Source of the DNA: an uncultured Eubacteriales bacterium
GTDB lineage: Bacteria; Bacillota; Clostridia; Lachnospirales; Lachnospiraceae
Assembly (NCBI GenBank): GCA_900321525.1
Contig: ONWL01000069.1
Span: forward strand, 7,199-14,055
DNA: 6,857 bases
Direction of reading: 5' to 3'
Shown: in pieces, positions 1 through 5,974 of the stretch
Layout of the letters: every line of letters starts with the position of its first letter
How positions within the stretch are numbered: position 1 is the stretch's first letter
Made by a program: the position numbers and the translations under genes
The notes under the pieces: model-generated
Told to the model about the DNA's origin: nothing
Database searches by the model: none
Seen by the model: only the letters and a program-made list of their open reading frames with translations

Positions 1-1145
1 TGAAAAAGATTCTTTATATTGTAGAAGCCTTTGGCGGGGGGGTATTTACGTATATGGTGGATCTTGCAAATGCCATGTGTGAGGAGTTCGATGTAACCAT
101 TGCATATGCATTGCGGGATCAGACTCCGGAGGATTATTTAGGTTATTTTGATAAAAGAATACATATGGTAAGGGTAAAACATTTCACCCGTTCAATTGGC
201 CTGAGAGGGGATATTCAGGCTTATTTTGAGTTACGTGATTTGATTCGAAAAGTACAGCCGGATATTCTGCATTTTCATTCTTCTAAGGCAGGTGTACTGG
301 GGCGTTTTGCGACCAGCAGCCGGATTCCTATGTTTTATACACCGCATGGATACTCTTTTTTAATGAGCAGTCACAGCCAGAGGCATCGAGAAATTTATAA
401 GTGGATTGAAAAGGTTTGCGGTTTGCGCAACTGTACCACGGTAGCAGTTTCCAAAGGAGAGTATGAAACAGCACTGACAGTTACAAAGCGGGCCACTTAT
501 GTGAGCAATGGTGTCAATCTAGAGGATTTGCAGGATGTGCTCTTGGAAAATGTACCTGTGTCCAGGCAATACGGAGAAGCAGCTGCCACCAGAGCAGGTA
601 AGCAGCCCATTGTCTGTACTCTGGGCAGAATCTGTGAGCAGAAAAATCCAACCGCTTTTAATGAGATTGCCATGCAATTTCCAAATCTGACTTTTTATTG
701 GATTGGAGACGGTTATTTGAGAGAGCAGCTGACAGCGCCCAATATTGTAATCACCGGTTGGGTGGAGCGGACTAAGGCACTGCAGATCATGCAGAAGGCA
801 GACGTGTTTATTTTGCCATCTTTGTGGGAAGGATTGCCTATGTCGTTGCTAGAGGCCATGTATCTGGAAAAGGTCTGTATCGTCAGCAATATCATTGGAA
901 ACCGGGATGTGATTGTAGATGGCAAAAATGGTTATCTGGTAGAGGATACAAAAGGATTCTGCAATCGGATACAGCAGATTTTGGATGAGGGAGTGGAGTC
1001 GTTGGAATCCATCAGACAGGAAGCAAAGTCTGATGTGGAGCGGGAATACAACACCACTGTTATGGCACAAAAGTATGCTGCTCTGTATCATCGGGCAGAA
1101 AAGAAGGTGCGGAGCACATCACACAGTGTACCTCATCAGGTTTGA
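1..1145 (+). CDS. Glycosyltransferase family 4 (GT-B fold), 5' edge cut by one base
   Basis: This is a cytoplasmic or membrane-associated retaining glycosyltransferase that would move a sugar from a nucleotide donor to a lipid-linked polysaccharide intermediate. The first ATG inside the window is at 54, but the frame is open back to position 3, and positions 1-2 are TG. The natural start is therefore an ATG whose A lies one base outside, giving 381 residues that begin MKKILYIVEAFGGG. The 17 codons before position 54 supply the first beta strand and the glycine-rich loop (G12-G14) that GT4 enzymes need. A start at 54 would remove both. The C-terminal domain has the nucleotide-binding LGRICEQKN stretch (R210, K215) and the EX7E motif (E277, E285, in EGLPMSLLEAM), followed by a GNRDVI-DGKNGYLV region. 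The length is normal for GT4. Sugar and acceptor cannot be told from sequence. It is less like the other two GT4 enzymes here than they are like each other. A run of seven G (36-42) codes for the glycine loop. Confidence 0.93.
   Translation, partial: KKILYIVEAFGGGVFTYMVDLANAMCEEFDVTIAYALRDQTPEDYLGYFDKRIHMVRVKHFTRSIGLRGDIQAYFELRDLIRKVQPDILHFHSSKAGVLGRFATSSRIPMFYTPHGYSFLMSSHSQRHREIYKWIEKVCGLRNCTTVAVSKGEYETALTVTKRATYVSNGVNLEDLQDVLLENVPVSRQYGEAAATRAGKQPIVCTLGRICEQKNPTAFNEIAMQFPNLTFYWIGDGYLREQLTAPNIVITGWVERTKALQIMQKADVFILPSLWEGLPMSLLEAMYLEKVCIVSNIIGNRDVIVDGKNGYLVEDTKGFCNRIQQILDEGVESLESIRQEAKSDVEREYNTTVMAQKYAALYHRAEKKVRSTSHSVPHQV
36..42 (+). repeat. G7 homopolymer at the 5' end of the first GT4 gene
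   Basis: Seven G in a row lie within codons 13-15, encoding the glycine-rich loop. Loss or gain of one G would bring a stop within about 20 codons. No length variation can be seen in a single sequence, so phase variation is only a possibility. Confidence 0.4.
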
Positions 1146-1183
1146 ACCTTGTTTGATATAAGGCATCAAGAAGTTTTGAAATT

Positions 1184-1188
1184 GAGGA
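1184..1188 (+). promoter_or_regulatory. Ribosome binding site for the pyruvyl transferase gene
   Basis: GAGGA lies shortly before the ATG at 1193. The spacing of four bases is a little short, but the site supports this start. The 47-base gap before it (1146-1192) shows no convincing promoter or hairpin. Confidence 0.6.
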
Positions 1189-1192
1189 AAGT

Positions 1193-2392
1193 ATGAAAAA
1201 AGTAGGAATTGTATCGTGTTATTTTCATCCCAATTATGGCAGTATGTTACAGGCATATGCCACCCAGAAGATTTTGGATGATCTGGGTGTGGAAAATGAA
1301 ACCATCTGTATCGATGGAATCAAATCTGCACTGAACAAAACCAAGACCAGATATTATCTGCGTCAGTTCACCAATCCAGATATTTTGGCAGGAACCATCT
1401 GGCGGATTGGCAAACGGACATTATATAAAAAATGGAAAAAAGATACATTTGGCAGACAGGCAGGCATTCGCAATGCCTGTTTTGAGGCGTTTTCCAAAGA
1501 AAAATTTCGGGTATCCAGTGTGTATCAATCCAGAGAAGAGTTGACGGCAGCAGCAAAGGAAGAGTACAGCGCAGTGCTGGTGGGTTCCGATCAGCTGTGG
1601 CTGGCTTCCAATATAGAGGCAGATTATTATACGCTGACCTGGGTACCGGATCAGGTGAATAAGATTGCCTATGCCACCAGCTTTGGGGTTTCTTCTTTGC
1701 CTTCCTATCTAAAGGACAAAACCACAGCTTTTTTAAAGCGGATCGACCATATTGCGGTGCGGGAGGAGAAGGGCTGTGAACTGGTACAGCAGTATACTGG
1801 TCGGCAGGTGCCATTGGTCTGTGATCCTACCCTGTTGTTTACAGCAGAGGATTGGATGTGTATCCAGAAAGAAGAGCCCATTGTCAGCGGATCCTATATT
1901 TTCTGCTATTTTCTTGGAAATAATACAGAGGATCGTGCCTTTGCAAAGCGGCTTCGTGACAAGACTGGTTATAAGATTGTGGCTTTGCTTCACTTAGACG
2001 AATACATTAAGGCGGATTGTGACTATGCAGATGAAACGCCCTATGATGTGGGACCGGGGGAATTTGTGAACTTGATTCGCAATGCTGCATATATTTGCAC
2101 TGATTCCTTTCATGGCAGTGTGTTTTCGATTTTGTATCAGAAACAGTTTTTTACTTCTATGCGTGTCCGCAAGGAAGGCGTGTTGTGTACCAACAATCGA
2201 ATTGATTCTTTGTTTGATACCCTTGGCATCACGGGGCGAAAGATTGACGGCAGTGAGGATGTAGAGGAGTGCATGACACGAACATTGGATTATCCGGTGA
2301 TTCATGAGAAGATTGCAGCATTTCGAGAAGAATCCATGCAGTATTTGAAAGATGCACTGGCACAAAAAGAGACAGATCTGGCAGAGGTGTGA
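1193..2392 (+). CDS. Polysaccharide pyruvyl transferase family protein
   Basis: This 399-residue cytoplasmic protein fits the polysaccharide pyruvyl transferase family (Pfam PF04230; relatives include CsaB and WcaK). Members characterised so far transfer pyruvate from phosphoenolpyruvate to a sugar hydroxyl as a ketal, adding negative charge to a cell-wall or exopolysaccharide. Visible hallmarks are the N-terminal strand and loop NYGSMLQAYAT (about residues 14-24), the central GSDQLW (131-136), a VREEKG segment (R190-E192) that begins the second half, CDPTLL (210-215) and the late TDSFHGSVFS stretch (303-312), which includes the conserved Asp-Ser and His-Gly. Length is typical. Its position between glycosyltransferase genes suggests that it modifies the same repeat unit. 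Members of this broad family are often annotated from fold alone, so pyruvate transfer is likely but not proven, and the modified sugar is unknown. Its last codons carry the ribosome binding site of the next gene. Confidence 0.9.
   Translation: MKKVGIVSCYFHPNYGSMLQAYATQKILDDLGVENETICIDGIKSALNKTKTRYYLRQFTNPDILAGTIWRIGKRTLYKKWKKDTFGRQAGIRNACFEAFSKEKFRVSSVYQSREELTAAAKEEYSAVLVGSDQLWLASNIEADYYTLTWVPDQVNKIAYATSFGVSSLPSYLKDKTTAFLKRIDHIAVREEKGCELVQQYTGRQVPLVCDPTLLFTAEDWMCIQKEEPIVSGSYIFCYFLGNNTEDRAFAKRLRDKTGYKIVALLHLDEYIKADCDYADETPYDVGPGEFVNLIRNAAYICTDSFHGSVFSILYQKQFFTSMRVRKEGVLCTNNRIDSLFDTLGITGRKIDGSEDVEECMTRTLDYPVIHEKIAAFREESMQYLKDALAQKETDLAEV
2383..2387 (+). promoter_or_regulatory. Ribosome binding site that decides the start of the second GT4 gene
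   Basis: AGAGG lies inside the last codons of the pyruvyl transferase gene, seven bases before the ATG at 2395. An in-frame GTG at 2389 also exists but sits only one base after this site, too close for initiation. The site therefore favours ATG 2395 and suggests translational coupling, because the upstream stop codon (2390-2392) is only two bases before the start. Confidence 0.65.
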
Positions 2393-2394
2393 CA

Positions 2395-3546
2395 ATGGCA
2401 GAAAAGACAAAGGTATTATTATTTGTAGATCGTTTGCGTGTAGGAGGAATCCAGACACTGTTGGTCAATCTGCTGGAGCACTTTGATCAGAGCAGGTTAC
2501 AGGTAGATTTTCTGGTGCTGGATGATGGGGAAACCTATGATTTGGAGGAAAAGGTACGGCAGCTAGGTGCCACCTTATATAAGTTACATGGTGCATGGGT
2601 GTACAAGCCCCAGGATTATATCACATACCGGAAAAAGGTCAAGGCGTTTTTTAAGACACATCATGACTATGATGCAGTACATATGAATGGTTCCAGTAAG
2701 AATTTCTATATTTTGTACTATGCAAAGAAATATGGCATTCCAGTGCGGATTGCCCACTCTCACAATACCGGGTTTCAATCCAAGTCAAAGGCACAGATTT
2801 TGCTGGGCAATTTGTTTAAAATGCCGCTGAAACGATATGCCAATTATTATTTTGCCTGCTCTTCCTATGCGGGAGAGTGGCTCTTTGGCAAGAAGGAAGT
2901 GGAAGCGGGAAAGGTTCACATCATGCCAAACGGCATTGATTTGGATCGGTTCTGTTACAGTGATGCCGTTCGCCAGCAAATGCGCCGGGAACTGGGTGTG
3001 GAGGACAAGATTGTCATTGGCAATGTAGGGCGTTTTACTCCCCAGAAAAATCATAGTGTGCTGATTGATATTTTTGCGGAGATCCACAGGCAAAATCCAG
3101 ATACGGTATTGTTGTTAGCCGGAATCGGAGAATTGATGGAACAGACAAAAGCAAAGGTGAAGGCAGCCGGGCTGACCGATGCGGTGCAGTTTCTGGGATT
3201 TCGTACGGATGTGATGAATCTGACACAGGCAATGGATGTGTTTCTCATGCCGTCTTTGTATGAAGGCTTTCCGGTGACCGGTATCGAAGCCCAGGCAGTG
3301 GGACTGCCCTGTGTTTTTTCTGACACTATTACAAGAGAAGCCAAGATCATCGATCAGGTGGCATATGTCAGTTTGGAAGAATCTTATACAAAGTGGTCAG
3401 AGAAGGTGTTGGCTCTGGTGGGGGCTTGTGACCGGAACGCCTGCCAGAGTACATTGAAGACACATGGATTTGATATCCATGACATTGCAAGATTTTTGGA
3501 AGAGTTTTATCAGCATGGAGATGCGTCCATCCGACATGGAAAGTGA
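2395..3546 (+). CDS. Glycosyltransferase family 4 (EpsF/CapM-like)
   Basis: This is a 383-residue GT-B glycosyltransferase, probably acting on the cytoplasmic face of the membrane in repeat-unit assembly. The N-terminal domain starts with a beta strand and the loop RLRVGGIQTLL (G17, G18), and carries an AKKYGIPVRIAHSHN stretch with H121-S122-H123-N124 near the domain core. The C-terminal domain has VGRFTPQKNH (211-220, with R213 and K218 expected to hold the donor diphosphate) and the EX7E motif in EGFPVTGIEAQ (E290, E298). The start at ATG 2395 is chosen over GTG 2389 on ribosome-binding spacing. It is two bases downstream of the pyruvyl transferase gene and so almost certainly co-translated with it. 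It is clearly paralogous to the gene at 4822-5961, sharing the same motifs in the same places. Donor and acceptor are unknown; a gene symbol such as epsF would be a guess. Confidence 0.93.
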   Translation: MAEKTKVLLFVDRLRVGGIQTLLVNLLEHFDQSRLQVDFLVLDDGETYDLEEKVRQLGATLYKLHGAWVYKPQDYITYRKKVKAFFKTHHDYDAVHMNGSSKNFYILYYAKKYGIPVRIAHSHNTGFQSKSKAQILLGNLFKMPLKRYANYYFACSSYAGEWLFGKKEVEAGKVHIMPNGIDLDRFCYSDAVRQQMRRELGVEDKIVIGNVGRFTPQKNHSVLIDIFAEIHRQNPDTVLLLAGIGELMEQTKAKVKAAGLTDAVQFLGFRTDVMNLTQAMDVFLMPSLYEGFPVTGIEAQAVGLPCVFSDTITREAKIIDQVAYVSLEESYTKWSEKVLALVGACDRNACQSTLKTHGFDIHDIARFLEEFYQHGDASIRHGK

Positions 3547-3584
3547 CGCTCGTCTGGCAACTTCAAATACATTCTAAATACAAT

Positions 3585-3593
3585 GAGGAGGGG
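3585..3593 (+). promoter_or_regulatory. Strong ribosome binding site for the membrane protein gene
   Basis: GAGGAGGGG stands eight bases before the ATG at 3602. It is the strongest translation signal in the window and fixes the start. It follows a 55-base gap (3547-3601) with no hairpin or T-run that would end transcription. Confidence 0.85.
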
Positions 3594-3601
3594 ATATTGT
3601 A

Positions 3602-4765
3602 ATGAATCAATGGATTAACAGGCTGAGAGGACAGTTCAAAGATTCGTTCTTGTACAAGACGATCGACAGTATGACCCTCTTTCAGATGTTTGTGCTGATC
3701 GTCATTGTAGCCAAGATCGTCAGATGGACGGTCATGTATGGAAATCAGGTGGTGTGTGGAATCGGACATTTCTGGATCAATGATCTGAAGGCAGGGATGG
3801 TTTCGTTTCAGCTATTTTCTGCGGAAGAGGGATCCAGCGCTGCCGGTGGCAATGCGGCATATTTGTTTCATTTAATTGATTTTTTTCATTTACAAACGTA
3901 TGAAGCCTGGGAGATTTATACTTCTATTTTGAGCAATGCCATCGTATTGATTTTTATGTTAAAACTAAAACGAAAAATTCGGATTTATCAGTGGATCATA
4001 GTGGCAGCTACCATAGCGGTATTGAATATTTTCAGCTTTTGTCTGGCAAAGGATCCCATCCAGATGCTGTATTTTATGTCTATTGCGTTAGTATTGCTGA
4101 CAGACTGGGGATATGTGCAGAAGAGTCTGGCCATTTATGGATGTTTGTACATTTCTATGGTAACGTTTCGTACTTATTATGCATTGATTTTAGTGTTTAT
4201 TATGGCGGCGCAGGTTGTGTTAGAAGGTCTGAAACGACTGGAAGGAGGTTTAAGCCGTTTCCTCCTTTTTGTAGGATGTATGACGCTTTTTGGAGGGATT
4301 TTTCTTTCCGTTGTGTACAATGTATTGCCGGAGAATTATCAGGATATTTACGCTGCCAGAGTGTTGACCCGTTCTATTGAAACTGCTAATTCCGGTATGA
4401 AAAACTGGATCGACACAGAATCTGTATTTACGTTTACCTTGAACTGGATTGTGGTGGTGCTGCGCTTATGGTTTCCGTTAGAATTGATGCCCATGGGACC
4501 GAAATATTGGGTTTATGTGGTGTATCAGCTGATGATGACACTGCTGATGTTTGGGACATTGGCTCACCTGAGAGAGAATAAACAGTCGGTGAATCTGGCA
4601 CTTTGTGTGTATCTGGGGTTTTCACTTGGAACCGGATTGTTTGAGCCGGATTATGGTTCCTGGATCCGCCATGAGGCAGTTTGTTTTGCGGTTATTTTTA
4701 TCATGGGTGATTTGGTAGGACTTCCTGCCGATCATAAAAACCATCGCCGGATTACCATCAGTTAA
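3602..4765 (+). CDS. Multi-pass membrane protein, candidate Wzy-type repeat-unit polymerase
   Basis: This is a 387-residue, strongly hydrophobic protein with no confident family assignment from sequence alone. By eye there are about eight to ten membrane segments, for example around residues 26-47, 105-122, 128-148, 153-170, 176-203, a pair in the middle after LEGGLSRF, one in the NWIVVVLRLW region, and two near the end. A long loop follows the first segment (about 48-104, containing GSSAAGGN). Charged residues sit at membrane borders in LAKDPIQ (148-154), and near the end there is FEPDYGSWIRHEAV (347-360, with R356, H357 and E358). Size, topology and position among glycosyltransferase genes fit an O-antigen/capsule polymerase (Wzy), a class known for poor sequence conservation. 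That role is an inference. Alternatives are a membrane-embedded glycosyltransferase or another export component; nothing suggests a Wzx flippase, which usually has 12 or more segments. The coding region holds a terminator-like hairpin (4242-4270). Confidence 0.8.
   Translation: MNQWINRLRGQFKDSFLYKTIDSMTLFQMFVLIVIVAKIVRWTVMYGNQVVCGIGHFWINDLKAGMVSFQLFSAEEGSSAAGGNAAYLFHLIDFFHLQTYEAWEIYTSILSNAIVLIFMLKLKRKIRIYQWIIVAATIAVLNIFSFCLAKDPIQMLYFMSIALVLLTDWGYVQKSLAIYGCLYISMVTFRTYYALILVFIMAAQVVLEGLKRLEGGLSRFLLFVGCMTLFGGIFLSVVYNVLPENYQDIYAARVLTRSIETANSGMKNWIDTESVFTFTLNWIVVVLRLWFPLELMPMGPKYWVYVVYQLMMTLLMFGTLAHLRENKQSVNLALCVYLGFSLGTGLFEPDYGSWIRHEAVCFAVIFIMGDLVGLPADHKNHRRITIS
4242..4270 (+). other. Terminator-like hairpin enclosing a perfect Shine-Dalgarno-like sequence, inside a coding region
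   Basis: AAGGAGG (4242-4248) can pair perfectly over seven bases with CCTCCTT (4261-4267) across a 12-base loop, and the 3' arm runs into five T (4266-4270). The 5' arm plus the next T reads AAGGAGGT, an almost complete match to the anti-Shine-Dalgarno sequence. The site lies in frame within the membrane protein gene, where it encodes KRLEGGLSRFLLF, so it may be chance. No sensible gene start follows it. Confidence 0.35.
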
Positions 4766-4810
4766 TAGGATTTGTGTTGGAATCGTGTGAAATTTTCTTT
4801 AGTATGGAAC

Positions 4811-4815
4811 AGAGG
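4811..4815 (+). promoter_or_regulatory. Ribosome binding site that decides the start of the third GT4 gene
   Basis: AGAGG lies six bases before the ATG at 4822. In-frame alternatives at GTG 4774 and ATG 4804 have no comparable site before them, and would add residues before the first beta strand that GT4 enzymes do not need. The 56-base stretch 4766-4821 is therefore treated as an intergenic gap. Confidence 0.65.
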
Positions 4816-4821
4816 ACTGGA

Positions 4822-5961
4822 ATGAAAAAGACAAGGGTTTTATTTTCGGGGATATCTTCTAATATTGGTGGAGTAGAGACTTTTTTGCTGGAATACATCA
4901 GACATATGAATCGGGATGTGATACAGTTTGATTTGCTGTGCAATACGCCGACCCCTGCGTTAGAAGAAGAATTTGTGGGTCTGGGAGTGACCATTTATAA
5001 AGTTTCTGCCAGAAGCAGAAATCCATTGAAGTCTGTCAGAGAAATAGAGGCGTTTTTTCGAACGCATGCAGGTGAGTATGATGTGTTTTGGTGCAACAAG
5101 TGTATGTTAAATAATTTGGATTATTTAAAGTACGCTAAAAAATATGGCATTCCAGTTCGAGTCATTCACAGTCACAATTCTGCATTGATGGATACCGGAA
5201 TCAAGGGAAGGTTGATACAGTTTCTACATGAAAAAGGAAAAAAGAAGATTGTATCATATGCTACACATTTTTGGGCATGCTCTGACTATGCAGCCAGATG
5301 GTTTTATGCAAAGGATGTAATTGCAAGTGAACAGTATTGTTTTATTCCCAATGCAACGGATGTGGAAAAGTTTCGCTTTCGAGAGGATGTACGAAGCGTA
5401 TATCGTGAGAAACTGGGATTGGAAAAGCAGTTTGTAGTGGGGCATGTGGGCAGGTTTCATATGCAAAAAAATCACTTGTTTATGGTGGACATTTTTGCTG
5501 CATTGAATAAAAAAAAACCAGAAAGTGTGTTAATGTTGATCGGACAGGGAGAATTAGAACAACAGGTCAAAGAAAAAGTAGCAGGGCTTGGATTGACAGA
5601 TGTGGTAAGATTCATGGGAGTGCGAAAAGATGTACCGGCCTTGATGCAGGCAATGGATTGTTTTTTGCTTCCTTCGTTGTTTGAGGGGTTGCCGGTAGTG
5701 GCAGTAGAGGCCCAGTCTAGTGGACTTCCATGTTATCTGGCAGAGAATGGAACCACTAGACAAACCCAGATTACAGATCGATGTTATTTTTTGAATCTGA
5801 ACAATGCACCAGAGGTCTGGGCAGATGCTATCATCAATGGGATCGGAACACGGATAGATACTTATGAACAAGTTTGTAAGGCGGGATTTGAAATCAATCA
5901 GGCTTCCATTCGTTTACAGGAAAAACTGATTGGCATGGCACAGAAGGAAAAAACATGCTGA
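4822..5961 (+). CDS. Glycosyltransferase family 4, paralogue of the enzyme at 2395-3546
   Basis: With the start at ATG 4822 this is a 379-residue GT-B enzyme (MKKTRVLFSG...). It would add one sugar to the growing lipid-linked unit. It has the glycine loop NIGGVETFLLEY, the AKKYGIPVRVIHSHN stretch (H116-S117-H118-N119), VGRFHMQKNH (209-218, R211 and K216) and the EX7E motif in EGLPVVAVEAQ (E288, E296). Alignment by eye with the protein at 2395-3546 holds over the full length with few gaps, including matching H-S-H-N, R/K and E/E residues, and a stretch of 17 identical bases (5140-5156 and 2728-2744). The two therefore arose from one ancestor, by duplication in the cluster or by separate recruitment. 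The loop after the catalytic Glu differs (GTTRQTQITD here, DTITREAKIID there), which fits different substrates. A run of nine A (5509-5517) codes for three lysines. Substrate unknown. Confidence 0.92.
   Translation: MKKTRVLFSGISSNIGGVETFLLEYIRHMNRDVIQFDLLCNTPTPALEEEFVGLGVTIYKVSARSRNPLKSVREIEAFFRTHAGEYDVFWCNKCMLNNLDYLKYAKKYGIPVRVIHSHNSALMDTGIKGRLIQFLHEKGKKKIVSYATHFWACSDYAARWFYAKDVIASEQYCFIPNATDVEKFRFREDVRSVYREKLGLEKQFVVGHVGRFHMQKNHLFMVDIFAALNKKKPESVLMLIGQGELEQQVKEKVAGLGLTDVVRFMGVRKDVPALMQAMDCFLLPSLFEGLPVVAVEAQSSGLPCYLAENGTTRQTQITDRCYFLNLNNAPEVWADAIINGIGTRIDTYEQVCKAGFEINQASIRLQEKLIGMAQKEKTC
5509..5517 (+). repeat. A9 homopolymer inside the third GT4 gene
   Basis: Nine A in a row encode three lysines in the C-terminal domain. 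A one-base loss gives a stop five codons after the tract, and a one-base gain gives a stop later, before the end of the domain. Such tracts can slip during replication or transcription, but they are also common by chance in AT-rich genomes. Confidence 0.4.
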
Positions 5962-5962
5962 A

Positions 5963-5968
5963 AAGGGG
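5963..5968 (+). promoter_or_regulatory. Ribosome binding site for the VanZ-like gene
   Basis: AAGGGG, followed by TG, lies six bases before the ATG at 5975, directly after the stop codon of the previous gene. It supports ATG 5975 over the later in-frame ATG at 5999. Confidence 0.7.
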
Positions 5969-5974
5969 TGTTTC

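Noticed and set aside
1368..1814. A - strand open frame of 148 codons
   Set aside because: It is antisense to the pyruvyl transferase gene. Its translation is low-complexity and Pro/Trp/Ser-rich, with no domain features.
1994..2458. A - strand open frame of 154 codons
   Set aside because: It runs across the junction of two well-supported + strand genes, and its Cys/Leu/Ile-rich translation has no family features.
3579..3584. TACAAT resembling a -10 box before the membrane protein gene
   Set aside because: There is no usable -35 box at the right distance, and transcription would begin within the Shine-Dalgarno sequence.
3991..4380. A + strand open frame of 129 codons within the membrane protein gene
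   Set aside because: It is an out-of-frame shadow. The main frame has a strong ribosome binding site and consistent membrane segments, and this one has neither.
4777..4805. Possible internal promoter: TTGGAA, 17 bases, TAGTAT
   Set aside because: Each box matches the consensus at only four of six positions, and the expected transcript start (about 4812) would fall in the ribosome binding site at 4811-4815.
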